DNA of 64,000 bases, taken from Skeletonema tropicum (lineage: Eukaryota > Bacillariophyta > Thalassiosirophyceae > Thalassiosirales > Thalassiosiraceae). A program made the translations under genes and the position numbers. Numbering within the stretch: the stretch's first letter is position 1; every line of letters starts with the position of its first letter. The notes under the pieces were generated by a model that searched no databases, had not been told where the DNA came from, and saw only the letters and a program-made list of their open reading frames with translations. Of the stretch, positions 8,934 to 21,130 are shown one piece after another. The stretch covers positions 3,162,001-3,226,000 of the forward strand of contig CM074127.1 of assembly GCA_037178625.1 (NCBI GenBank), in the 5' to 3' direction.

Positions 8934-11900
8934 CTAGGCATAAAATGACTGCTTCTGGATTTCTTTTAATGTCTTGCTTTCAAGTTTGCTGCTCCTCACT
9001 GCGGCCAAATCTTGCCTCTTGTCTCCCAGAAATTCGAGGGACTGAAGCGCTTCAAGGCAATTTGTATTCTCGTCTGATGTAGCACGCTCACGAACATCCC
9101 TCAATAGGTCTTTGCAATAAACGACACTTCTGACCTTCCGCTTCGCTCTTTGTAGCACAAGATACCTCTCATACTTCTGTTCTGCAATACTTTCAGACAT
9201 TGCATCGTCTTTTGACTCGAACCCATTTGGATATCTATTGCTAATATCTAAAATGCGCTCTCTCAAGCCAGAATCGCGTGGGAACCATTGATCAATAGAA
9301 TGCCGTACACTAGGTTCCTTGCTGTGAAGAAGCTCCTTGAAGAGATTGATCCATCCAGGATCACAAAGCAACCATTTGGGATTCAGGGGGAAAGTGTAGC
9401 CCTCTCGTATTTTTTCGCGGAGGATGTTTTGCAGCTCTTTTGTGCTCACATACTTCCATATTTGATTGCCAGGATAAACAATGAGGAAGTGATCGTCAAT
9501 TTCTTGTGGAAAGAAGTAATTGAAGCATTCAGCCCCGTGACGGACTGCCCCATTACTTTTCGCCAAGCGTGTCACAGCAGTTTCAATCATAGATTGAGAC
9601 GTAGGGTCACCAAATCCAAACTTTGGAATGGATGGGTAGAAGTCATTTGCTGCTGCAAAACACAGTACTTCCAGCCAACGAGTAGTCCAAGGCTCAGGAT
9701 GAGTATGACTCTCCAGAATCCATTCTATTTGAGAGATGCACCAATCCAAAAGATCAACTTGCTCCGGCGGCATAGGGTCAGAATAATGAAATTTACTCGT
9801 TCCTATCAAGAAACAGTCGAAGTCAGAAACGATGGGCGTAACTTTCCCTTCTTCTTCGTACGCCATCACCAGCATTCGGGCATCAAATGGATCTTCATCA
9901 GCACATTGGTATAAGACAGGAAGTGGCCCGTCGATCTCTCTCACTCTTAGCGCTGAACAATTCATATCCTGAAAGGCAGGTTGAGATTCTCGCCCTGTAT
10001 AAAATTTCGAGCCTGGGGTTCTAGAGATATCTTTCCTCAACACGAGGCCCCTCCATAGGACTCTGCACGGCACTTCAATGCCAAACAGTTGGGGAGCGTA
10101 ATCATCAATCTTGGTCACCTTAGGATCATCCAATTCAGTGCTCATTGCTTTCCGTGCATAATGTTCTTCGTGTCCTGCATCGGGATCGCAACCATACTTA
10201 GATCTCGCCATTGCAAATTTCGACTTCGTAAAACTAAGCGTCATTTCTTTGGAAACATTGCCGAGGAACTCTCCCACCTCATCCCTCCATGATTCCTTCT
10301 TGAAGAATATTTTTGTGCGGTCTCCCTTGCCAATTGTCCGGATTCCTTTCTTGTGCTCCTCTTTGTGGATCTGCAAAAAGGGGATAAACCCAGACAAGTC
10401 ACCTTCCTTCGCAGATTTGCCTTTAATTTCGAGCCCTTTTCCAACACCTTCTCCGCGCATCATTTTGGCAATAGCCTCTGTGCTAGTAGGCCGCCATACA
10501 GTGAAAATTGAAGATCCTTTACCAGGGTTCATCTCATTCATATCATTCATATCATTCAACACGCCCCCAAAGAGGGATATGTCATTGAAGCATTTCCGGA
10601 TTTGCCATCGCGGATCCATCTTTCTGAATGCCTGCAGCCATGATTTGTACTTTGATTCCGTCCTCTCTTCTACTCTTTCTTCCGGATCAGCAAGGCCTGA
10701 GATATCGCTGGAGGTAGACTCCGTGACAGACTCTCCTCTTTTGTAAAGTTCGGCTGTTTTCCAGGGTGCAATTCTTCTTCTATCACCAAGAGTTTTGGTT
10801 TCTCCGGCTGAATTTAGTGCCCATTCTGAATCCAGATTACATAATGAGAGTGATAATGCAAGTAATAAAGCATCCTCGTCAACAGATCGTTCGCCGGACT
10901 CAATAGCTGAAGAAATAGCATTATTGAAAATCTTGCCGTTTCCTTTCGCTGCAGATGCGCAAACGCTTTCATCGATGGCTAAGAGATTCTTCTCAAAACA
11001 GTTATTCTTCTCAGATTTTTCAGGGGCACCCGTGTCAATTGACGATTGAGCACTGCGACTTGTTTTGTATGAAGAATCTTCTACCTCAACCCTGTCGCTG
11101 TTGATCGGTAGGGAGATTTGCGTTGATGGTGCTCCTCTTTCGACGGATTCTAAAAGCGCTGAATTTATATAATTGTCATGTAAATCGAGATGGATCAATG
11201 TTCTATTTTCTTCCATAGCCTCGCCCATTGCCCTAGCACCTTTGTCGCTGATTTGATTGCCCCTCAGGCATAGGTATATTATATGCTCATTTTCACGAAG
11301 TAGGTGAGCCAAAGAAGCTGCACTGCCATCCCCCAGACTATTTAGCGCTAGAGATATGTGCGTGATGTGTTCATTTCCATTCAGTGAAAAGAAAAGTCTT
11401 GTTGCATTGAAATCATTCAGGTCGGATTCGTCCAAGTTGATGGCAGTAAAAGATGGATCATTTGCTTTAACACGAGCAATCACCTCCGACATACTTAGAC
11501 GTTCAACATCTGGCATTCTGACATGTGTTGCACTCATTTGGTTTGACATTCCGTTCTGTTGATACTTCTTATTCTGCCCAATCATGACTGGCTCGTGGTG
11601 CCCGTTGCTTTGGCTGAATTCTCTCTTTTGGCTATTTTTGTTGCTGACATTATCACTACTGCTTGAATCGCTAGTGTCTTCAGAAGTGTGGTTAGATTCT
11701 TCTCTGTCACCAGTTTTTTGCTCGAAGTCAACAGACCCCTTTGGAGATATAAATGAGTTGATTTTTTCCAGTGAATCATCGTCTGCTGATTTGGGTTTGA
11801 TTGTAGATGCAATAGTTTCATTATCAGCTTCCGTAATTGGCGTAAGAATCGTCATCGCTTGTTCTTCTTCGTAATACTCTTCATCGGATGAGTACTCTTC

Positions 11901-13633
11901 TGAACTGTCATCATGAAAGTTCTCTGATCCCACCTGCGGCTGGTCTTCAGAATACTCATTTCCAAAAGACTTTTCAGGATTACTTTCGGTGCTTTCTTCA
12001 TCAGATTCTTCGTCGTCTACTTCCACATCGCTCCCTTCTTCACTCCCCGAACTTGCTGAGGATTCGTCGTTGTTAGATATGCTTATGAGTAGCTTTTGCG
12101 CTGATTTTGTAGTCCGGAATCTACTTCTTCGGAATTCTGATTCGTTCTCGTTTTTGGATCCACCATTTTTTCCCCGTACAACTGGAACATCTTCGTCGGA
12201 TACAATTTTTGGTGCGTGGAATACATGCGCATCGTCATCGTCATCACCGTCAGAAGATGCGCTACTGGGTGTTGCATCTGGCTTTGTATTTTCTGAAGAA
12301 GACTTTAAATCTCTCATCATTGCCGCGAACCGCGAAGAGCTCGAACCCTTTTCATCACCCTTCTCATCAGATGTATCATCACTTTGCTTCTCTTCTGTAA
12401 AGCTGGTTCTCAAATTTGCATTAGCATTTCTGAGTGATTGCGTTTTGAACGAGTGAGAAAGTTCTGCACTGTCTTCGTACTTTTTCATTGCGTCGGGTCC
12501 AATATTGCTGTTGTTGTTTTCGCCTGTAGTCTTCATATCTCGTATGCTTCGAGCCTTTTGAAGCAATGAGCCGAACGTGTCTTCGGATTCTTCGTCTTCA
12601 TCGTCTACCTCGCTCTTTACTTGTCGCCCTGTTTTGTTCCGTCCGAGAGGAGGTTTGCCTCTTCCATCTCCCGCCTGTGCCCCCCTCCCTCGACCAGCTC
12701 CTCCGCCACTTCCCGTTCCACGACGCATCATTGACAGTTGCTCCTCATCGTAGAGGGACGGATTTGTGGCACCGTTGGATGATCCTTCGTCTTCATCTAA
12801 TGCATCGGAACTTCCTAATTTTGATGATGACTTGCCGTTTTTGTTCTTCAACTTTGAAAGTGCTCCAACAGGTAGTTTTTTCTTTTTACTACTTGACTCA
12901 CTTACTTTGCTGCCCTTGCTGGATTTGCTTGCTTTGCTTGGACCTGCTGATTTCGCTTATAGATTCCTGTGAACCACGTGATTCTGAACTTGGTCTTCTA
13001 GCTTCATTCTTATCATTTCCTGAAATGGAGAGCCTTTTAGTGAAAAACGACCTCTTCTTTGGCTCTTCAGCATTCTTAGAGCCCGACGCTTTTGATTTAT
13101 TTGCATCAATGGTATCTTTCTCATTCAACGATTTTTTGCTACCCTTAGGTTCCATCAATCTCGGAGGAATAATCTGAATCTGATTCCTCTCCCGATGATG
13201 AATGTTGTGATGAACTGTAATCTGATTCTACCTCATAACTTGTCTCGTCGTCGCTACTGCTGGCTACTGATGAATCGGGCGTTAAATCTTCTCGTCGGCG
13301 ATACACTCCACAGCCGTAGGAGGAGCTGGAATCTGAAGAGTCGTCATCATAGGTAGCAGTTGATGGTTTGTTTGGCACGGGCACTTCCTTTTTGAGAGGA
13401 GGTTTGGTTACTTTTTCTTCCTTATCGCTCTCGCTAGTGTACGAGCTTCCCCCCTCACTAGATTCATAACTACCACTGTACTCGCTGCTGCTGTATTCGC
13501 TGCTGCCGTCCGAATAATCACTTGCAGACGATGACAATTGTTTTTTCAATGCCTTTTTTTTCACCGCAGCCTTTTTATTACCTTTCTTCACTTTTACGGC
13601 AGCAAATGCTGCCTTGAAGAACTTCTTAGGCAT
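8934..13633 (-). CDS. LRR protein with a C-terminal ExoY-like nucleotidyl-cyclase-fold domain
   Basis: Three exons are proposed: 13633-13232, 13143-12906 and 12814-8934. The second intron (91 nt, GTAAGT...ATTAG) is strong; the first (88 nt, GTAGAA...CTAAG) is weaker but restores frame. The product is 1506 aa. The N-terminus is basic (MPKKFFKAAFAAVKVKKG), followed by a long acidic Ser-rich disordered region. Residues 660-775 carry ribonuclease-inhibitor-type leucine-rich repeats (LCLRGNQISDKGARAMGEAM). The C-terminal half is globular and holds a Lys cluster near 1007 (KGLEIKGKSAKEGDLSGFIP), a DxD motif near 1212 (IVSDFDCFLIGTSKF) and RHGAECFNYFFPQE near 1309. That order matches the catalytic layout of the ExoY/edema-factor cyclase fold, and I recall such domains being annotated in other stramenopile proteins. 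Cyclase activity is unproven. LRR identity is firm; the fold call is moderate. Confidence 0.65.
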
Positions 13634-14131
13634 AATTCAGCAGATTACGATGGTTTAATAATAATCTGCAGACGCAAAAGTTGGAGGGCGAGATGGTTGT
13701 CGCACTGCCTTGGTAGAGGGGGGCTTGCCATGGAGGATAGAGTATTGTACTTTCCAGTAATAGCCAAGGTTGACGTTGGTTGCTGAGCCCGTTTTTGAAT
13801 TCCATGTCCCACCTACCAGTACCCCTGCCGTTGCACAGGCTACTTTAGCAAAAATATTTATCGTCTTATGGGATTCAACATAGGAACAAGTACAAGATCG
13901 CTCAAGAATCGCCAGTACGACTTTTTCAAGGACAAATCCGGCTATCTTCGCTCGCCTTTTACCGGACGGACAAGCCGAAAAAGCGTGAAGGAGCACGGAG
14001 AACACTTCGGACACAAACGCAAGATAGAGCAAGCAGCCTTGAGAAGAAGTTGGTACTTACCTACTTGAGGAGTGCGAAGTGCAATCACAGTCCAAGTACA
14101 AATCTTCCCTGGACGAAATAATGAACCAACG
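13634..14131. other. Divergent promoter region
   Basis: This 498-bp region lies between two genes transcribed away from each other. Overlapping frames on both strands (for example minus 13655-14032) lack recognisable protein features. It presumably holds both promoters and 5' UTRs. Confidence 0.5.
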
Positions 14132-17100
14132 ATGCTGGTCCCTGTGGTGGTCTTAGAGTGTAACATCCCAAGCTTGGCGGTCCTTTTCGTCGCGGTGATA
14201 TTCATTGTTGCAATTTTACGCTTGGCTTCAAAAGCTAAGACAGAAGTAGGTGTTCTCATCAAAGATCTTGTTGTGAAAGATGAGGATGAACACGAAGATG
14301 GTAGGGCAACGTCAATATTTGATAGTGATGATATGGTCGGTGGCAGTCCCTTGCATCTGCCGCATCCAGTCGGGCCTACGGGAACTTCCTTCTGCTTTCA
14401 CGTCTACGCACCGCCCTCCGTTGACAAGGAAATACCAAAAGTTGATTTGGTTGGGACATTGGATTTCTTGACTACTGGCAAAGTCAGGAAGTTTGTGCCA
14501 ATCGGTGCAAAGAGACTGCTAGTGGTAAATTTGCAAGAGATGACGTTGGAGGTGCATGTGCCCAGACGAGGAAGAAAATACAAGAAAAAGAAGAAGGGTA
14601 AACCTAACGCAAACTATGCAATGAAGAACAACAACAGACAAGTTGACTCAAGTACTATAGCATCATTGTCAGATGATACTACCAAAGCTAGTAGAATCTT
14701 GAAACAATCTGGAATCAACATTAGCACGAAAAAGCTTGTAATTGAAGATAACATCGACAATGAAGAAGAAGAAGACGCGGATGATGTTGATTTCGAAGCT
14801 GACGATAAGGAAGAACTCTGGAGTCCTCGACATTTTGAAGCAGCACCAAAAACTGTTCTCAAATTAGAGGATTTGATATCAGTATCTGCTCTCTCGCCTA
14901 ATCGACATGGAGGGGTGATTGAGATTTTATCATACTCGCCAAAGGATGAATCCAAGTTGAAAAGAGTACCGACAGGAAATCAAAAGGAAATATCGCCTAT
15001 GGGAAACTTGACTCAAACCATGGAAGATAACATTGAGCTGCCGCCACAAAAGTCGAAGACTTTTAGGAGGCCATCGTTGCTTTCAGACAATCGCGAAGAG
15101 CTGGCAGATGTGGCCAAAATGGAAGAATGGTGGCGGGGATCCAATTATCCTCTTCCAGCTCGAAACTCCGCTACATCATTCGTGGCGAAGAGAAGGAATG
15201 AAGACGCTGCAGAACTTATCGAAGAGTCAGTCATCGTAGGGGCTGGAATAGACGAAGCAACCGACGCAGATGAAGTCAGTATTGCGCCGGCTGAAGTTTG
15301 TAATGATGAATTTGTGTTCCGCAGCCCTCGTGATGCAGCTGAATTTCAACGCATTGTGATGGCACTACGCACGAGTGGTAAAGAGATTCATCATATGTAT
15401 GAGACACTCGAAACTCTCCAAGCTAATTCGGAAGCACATTACCCTGTAATTGAGAAGCAACGCCGAAATGCAAAGAAAAAGATAAAGAACAGTAACACCG
15501 CCAAAGAAGTCCTTCGCTTTGTTTCGCCGGGCGTTGCACTTGATGATGCGTGGCGCTGCTTGAACGAAGTCGCAGTTGTGAATGCGGGACTACGCCAGTA
15601 TAGGCTATATTCCCGTATGAAGTCGGATAATGATGACGATATCATTGCTGCAGCAGCTAGTAACGTCGAAAGCAAAGAAGACGCAAAGGATGACAATGGT
15701 TCAAACAATGACGAAGACAAAGAGGTTCAAAAGAGAAAGGAGCTATACGAGCACTATCGACATCGCAGAACTTTATTGGGTATACGAGATTTTTTCTCTC
15801 TCTTTGTGCCTCCTATTCCATTGGACTCCCCAGCTGTTCCTTGTTCTAGCACGTGCATTGCATCGGAGTCGTCGCTGGAAAGAGACTGCAAATTTAGCGC
15901 AGTTGAGGTACATCAATTGCGATTGCTTCTTGCTTCCGCACTGCAACTTCGAGTTGGTAGTGCCGCACTCTACGTAAGAGCATATGCTAGAGCGAAGTCA
16001 GTGGTGCATGAGGGGTGGGTGTTAGATCTCCTGAATAAAGAAGAGAGTTCGCGTGAAGATGGAATTGCTGATGAAGACAATGACAAAGTTGACATGGAAA
16101 TGAAGGAGAGTTCAACACTTATATCGCAACACATGACAAGACTTGCCTACGACAATGAGAGGGAAAACTTGATACGGGATGCTGGTGTTCAAAATGAATG
16201 CTATGAACCTGCTGCTTTTCCTTCTCAGGGCTATCAACTAGTAGGCTGGCACAGATTTGCAATTCCTCAAACTAGTGCGAGAGAGCAGTTTTGGCTTGGT
16301 CCTGACAAAGACCCAATTGAGACTATTCCAAGTCTGAAACAGATAGTGACACGCCACTCTGACCTCCACTTCATTGTTATATCATTTCATAATGATAGGG
16401 ACAATTTGGCTACTTACTTTCTCCTTGTGCGGTCGTTGCCAATTGGAGTGGATTTCTCGTTTGATGAAAATGTGAGTACATATGTGATTCGCAAACCAGC
16501 TTTTTTATGTGATTCTCTAAATCAAATGTATTCAAATGATTAGGTGAACAACTTCGTGAATAGTTCGGCAAAAGAACGAGACAAAAGCTTTGAGCTAAGA
16601 TTAAGCATAGCGCCCGGGCACAGTTGGTCGTCGTTAGCTAAAGTGGCCATGCAGTTTGTCGCTGCTGCTCTTTTCGGAGGGAAAAAAATTAATACCCTTG
16701 GTGCAGAGAGAAACAACCGCATTTCATTTCCTGGTATGCTGCTCTCGAAAATGACGAAGGTGAAACACTTTGGTGGATCGCTACGAGATGATGGCTCACC
16801 AACCAACTATGTAGCACTCAGTGCACACTTGACGAAAACCACACCAACTAGTCTTCTACTACATCATTTCGCTACAAAGACATGTTCTTTTGATTATGCG
16901 GTTGCATTGAAAGCAGATAATTTACCAGGAAGGGTGCTTTCTGTTATTCGCATGGTAAATGTTGACAGTCAACAGAGCGCTATACCATCAACTTGCATGC
17001 CTAGTCTCGACAGTGAAACAGTTGAAGATGACACTTCTCTTCCTGCTGGTGACGACATTGAACCAACCTCTGGCGTAAGTTTCTGGGGGAAGATTCGTAG

Positions 17101-17989
17101 ATTTAGAAAACCCACGAAGAAACCAAGCTCCGTGTCGGCATCAGGTGAGAAACAAGATGAACTTTACAGCGATGAAATTGATATCATTTATGAGATTCTT
17201 GATGGCATTTGTGTTCCCGCTGGGGAAGGAGATCGAACTGCAAATAAACTGGTTCGATTGAATCTTACGAGAGCGGACATAGAGCGGTTCGTCATTGCAT
17301 GTGAATGTGATATAAAGGCTGCAGTTGCAAGGATAATCAAGTCGCAGACTTGGCGATTTGCAACATTTCCAATTGATCAACGATTATGCAGAGTAGAGTT
17401 GGAATCGGCACAATTCTTGCAGCAAGGAAAAGACAATCAGAACAACCCAATATTTGTATTTAGAAACTCGCTTCCCACTCCTTGGGCTGGTAATGTCAGA
17501 TCAACTATGCTGATGATTCTTCATAGGTTGGAGACCTTTTTCGATTCGACAAGCGGGCTTGTTAAGGTCACCGTCATTATCTTGACTGGGGAAATTGAAT
17601 GTGCTAGTGAAACATCCAACAAAAAGAGAATTGTCTCAGTACCGTCTCGAGACGATGGAGAACAGGAAGATATTTCTTCAAAAGATGATGGTGTTGAGAA
17701 TGACTGTGGTGCGACTGCCGAAATCAACCCAACTGCTGCAGAATACCACATCCATTCAAATTTTCAACTGGTACGACAGATGTACGAGTTGCTGTCGTTT
17801 CATTACCCCGAACGCCTGAACAAGGCATTGATTGTGCAATCTAAAGCTTTCTCAAAGCGACGCATATCCAGCTTCGTACTCTCGCCGATTACACAGACAC
17901 GTGTTGTTAGTATTGAACACGCAAGCCGAGCTGAGGAAGTACGTGGCCGTTTCAGAACTTCAGAAGTTAGGTTTAGCTACGTAAACTAG
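14132..17989 (+). CDS. Membrane-anchored Sec14-like (CRAL-TRIO) protein
   Basis: Two exons (14132-16471, 16544-17989) flank a 72-nt GTGAGT...ATTAG intron in phase 0. The intron length is a multiple of three, so the unspliced frame ends at the TAG formed by the acceptor. The product is 1261 aa. Residues 12-32 form one transmembrane helix (PSLAVLFVAVIFIVAILRLA). A beta-rich region follows (GTSFCFHVYAPP, VRKFVPIGAKRLLVVNLQEM), then acidic linkers. A segment around DEFVFRSPRDAAEFQRIV resembles a PH-like lipid-binding strand set. The region around GWHRFAIPQTSAREQFWLG and HFGGSLRDDGSPTNYVALSA is a further globular domain I cannot name. The C-terminal quarter is a CRAL-TRIO lobe (IVFRNSLP-type start near NPIFVFRNSLPTPW; helices LVRQMYELLSFHYPERLNKA). 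A role in lipid transfer at membrane contacts is inference. Confidence 0.75.
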
Positions 17990-18043
17990 CTTTTATAATT
18001 TGTTCGGCTCCAATAAGAGTTTTCCTCGCAATTCAAGTGTGAT

Positions 18044-20723
18044 CTAAAGCTGATTCTGTTCTGGAAAACTTGGTACGTCTGCCATGTTCTCGAACAGGAT
18101 ACTACGGTTTGCATTTCTTGCTTCGCCAAAAGTGTGCATCATATCCTTTAGTACTGTCTTTCCCTTTCCTCCGGCAAGAAGCAGTACCATCGAATGCTCC
18201 AAAGCAAGGTGCTCTGCACGGAATTTAGCTCTGATTAGCGGAACATGGGTTTTGTGCTCATCACAGTGTGTTACTCCTTTTTTGTAATTTTCTCCCAGCC
18301 ACTCAGCTTTGAGATTGTCCTCGAACCCGGACTGCAAGACTGAATTCCTAGCAATTTCAGATATGTCAGTCATTGATAAGTCAAAACTTGCCCGTGCAAC
18401 TGAGAATTCTTCAAGCAATGCGTCATCACTCATATGAAACAACAATGGATCGTCTGTAGAAAGAGCTACATTCATTCCCCTAGTAACAGTAATACGTTAT
18501 GATTAGAGGATTGAATATCAAATAGACAGCAGCGAGGGTGAAACTACGTACCTCTTGAATAGCTTTGGAAATGGATTTGACTTGATTTTTCGAAAAAGAA
18601 AGTTGTTGGAAAGTGGGCTGTGCGTGTAGGAGTAATCCAGAGTTAGTGAGACATTCTAAAGAGGAAACGATGCAATCAAGAACGTGAAGCAAACACACTG
18701 ACCTGACTGATAGACCTACTTGATCCAGATAATACAAGTACTGCAGTGACACTTGTTTATCAAGATTGATACCGTGGTTAATAGACCTGCAGAGCATGTA
18801 CGTAGCTGCTAGATGCATTGAGTCACCTGTCTCTCCCGCGTGTGGTCGAAAGGCAAAGGTATTCAACCCCTTTGTCTCTCTGAGCTTATTCAATACTTCA
18901 ATGTTTGCCCAAAGATAGTACAGCTGTGTGATGATAAAAATGATCGCAAGAACATTTGAGTATTCGAGGGTGGTTTGCAGAGGAGCTGCAATAACAGTAA
19001 ATTACTTACCTGCCAACAATATGCAGGATTGTCCTCTCGTTTCCATACAGAGGGTAGGCAGCATGATAGAGGAGCCTGATTTGTAGTAAATGATGAATTG
19101 GAAGCAGTGTAACTGTGAGCAGCAAATCACAAAAACGAACCAAAATATGTGAGCAAATCGAATTACCTCTAGACTGCCCTCGTCGTCTACAGAGTCAAAC
19201 CCGACAATATGCTGCAGTAACTCGGCAACTTCGGGGTGTTCCTCAGGGAAAAGCGTGGCCTCAAATAAGGGACTAAAAAGGTTCTCCAGCATGTCTTGAA
19301 AGGATACTGTTCCTTTTCCTTTTTTGTGGTATACTCGCCACAGCCTAGGCACCTGTACGAGCCACCTGTTGTGAGACGAAAGCATATTTCCAGGAAAATC
19401 TCCAGTTTGCCAGTCACGCAACACCCACTTCGCCAGCTGCAGCCATTCCTTCCTCTCCATACCATATATTGAAAGACGCATTTCTGCACCTGACTTATGT
19501 CCCTTGCCCTGTTCATGACGAGCTAATACGATTTTAGTTAATTCAGCGAAATATCTTCCTTCAATGTGATTGTCTGTCTTTAGGAATATTTTGCGCATCT
19601 GTGCCATACGAAATGGAGAATATTTTGAGTTGAAATTGTCAAACCTCTGATACACACTGCAGATTGAACCACGTAATTCGAATTGTAGAATTAGAGTTGG
19701 TTGGAATGGACAACAAGTATGACAGAAGAAAAATGTAAATATATATTCACCTGTAGTCAGCAAGAACATTGAATGCGTCTATTGTCAAGTGTTCCGAGTC
19801 CAACCCAGCCGCAGTAAATACTTCTTTCAGGGTTTGCCCATCTTCCATCACCACTGTATCTCCTTCATTCTCGAGCTTGTCTCTCACAAAGTTAACAAAT
19901 TGCTTTGCACTTGCAGCAGCAGCCAAATGAATATGATTGTCAACCTTCATTGTTCTATAGAAATCAGTTCCCAGTAGCCCACTCTGGGCCGCATCTTCGG
20001 CTGAACCGTTAATTGTGGTGTGCATTTTGAATGCAGAATCAAGCAATTGTAAGCGTTGGAAAGAGAATGACCTCATTGCTCCTGATGATGACATCTCTAC
20101 AAGCCGCTGATAATCTTTAACGAACGAGTCAAGAGATGGAACAGTAATGAGATTGTTTGTACGGCGGAAATCAGAAGCATCGTAGATTTCGCAAACTCCA
20201 GTAGAGCTGAAAACATATTCAAACTTCTTTGACTTTCCATTGTCTTCTCTCAATTGACATTTTACCCCATCCCCCATGAAGTACTTCTTTCGGAGTGCTC
20301 TAGCCTCCTCAATGTATTTTGCTGCAGTTTCATGCTCAGGTGTTACAGATCCATCCCCATAAAAGACAAGGGAGCGGGTAAAGCTGAGTGATTCTCGTTG
20401 TGGCCATTTTCCGTCCTTTTGCGTAGGGTGAGATAAGTGAGTGCTTGAATGGCGTATACAATAACATATTGTGGAAAAGAAAAAACAAATGCACATACCG
20501 CTGGTCGTTCCCTCGCAGGAGGATCTTGATTGCTTTCCAACCCAACCTCCTGACAAAGAATTTTGCTGTCGTTTCCACTATCACCATTCCCTTCGTGTGG
20601 CCTCTTTCGGTCATTATTTGCTCGCTCCTCTGCAGAACTGTCAAAATTTCTCATATGCATCACTGCAGACTTCTTCCTCAGATTCAAGATCGGCTCTGGA
20701 ATGCTATCGTCTTCGTTCATCAT
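18044..20723 (-). CDS. AMPD: AMP deaminase
   Basis: Seven exons splice cleanly: 20723-20499, 20415-19751, 19656-19167, 19075-19010, 18923-18703, 18617-18552 and 18479-18044. The total is 2169 nt, or 722 aa. The enzyme deaminates AMP to IMP in the purine nucleotide cycle. Family signatures appear in order: the zinc-ligand HxH (VDNHIHLAAAASAKQ), FDNFNSKYSPF, FLKTDNHIEGRYFAEL, NPAYCWQLYYLWANIEVLN, FRPHAGETGD, LQYLYYLDQVGLSVSPLSNN and the catalytic STDDPLLFH. The usual HCGEAG motif reads HAGETG, a conservative change of the Cys and second Ala. The N-terminus is short and charged, with no obvious organelle signal, so the enzyme is probably cytosolic. Its 3' end converges on the CRAL-TRIO gene with only 54 bp between stops. 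Confidence 0.93.
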
Positions 20724-20923
20724 GTTGATCTATGGGCCGATGTACTTAGCGAGGTGTTTCTATCATTCAGAATCGGAATTTATGCACGATAGAGAAGAAC
20801 ATTCCAATTCCAACCCTTGATTGATTGCATATTGTATGCAGAATAGAACTTCTAGAAGATCATTGCAGCAATGATGTCACAGAACAAAAAAGATTCGGCC
20901 GCGAGATGGATCTTTTGCCGGCC

Positions 20924-20956
20924 GGCGCGCCAAATAAAGGGTAAAGAAATGGCGCG
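20924..20956. promoter_or_regulatory. E2F-like GC-rich elements in the AMPD/GNAT divergent promoter
   Basis: GGCGCGCCAAA at 20924-20934 reads TTTGGCGCGCC on the minus strand, matching the E2F/DP consensus TTTSSCGC. A second ATGGCGCG lies at 20949-20956. They sit in the 407-bp gap (20724-21130) between AMP deaminase and the acetyltransferase. Cell-cycle control of either gene is inference only. Confidence 0.3.
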
Positions 20957-21047
20957 TCTCCATCGTACTGTCTCATCGCGAACGAATCGCGAACTCGCGC
21001 GCCACCTCCGCCCATCCACCGCACAACTTCACCACCATGGCGCTGCC

Positions 21048-21060
21048 GACGTCGACGTCA
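21048..21060 (+). promoter_or_regulatory. Overlapping CRE-like palindrome (GACGTCGACGTCA)
   Basis: Two overlapping ACGTC/TGACGT cores lie about 75 bp upstream of the plastid acetyltransferase start. The arrangement matches the core of diatom CO2/cAMP-responsive elements. Function is inferred. Confidence 0.4.
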
Positions 21061-21130
21061 TCAGTATATAATAGTGTTGTATGAAAAAACACCTGCTTTT
21101 GGTCTTCTACCACATGAATAACAAATCATC

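Noticed and set aside
12815..13231. Programmed frameshifts at CTAAGG in the LRR gene
   Set aside because: A strong 91-nt GTAAGT...ATTAG intron explains the second shift, and an 88-nt GTAGAA...CTAAG intron can explain the first.
16541..16543. Stop-codon readthrough at TAG in the CRAL-TRIO gene
   Set aside because: The TAG is the 3' end of a good 72-nt GTGAGT...TTAG intron that joins the two exons in frame.
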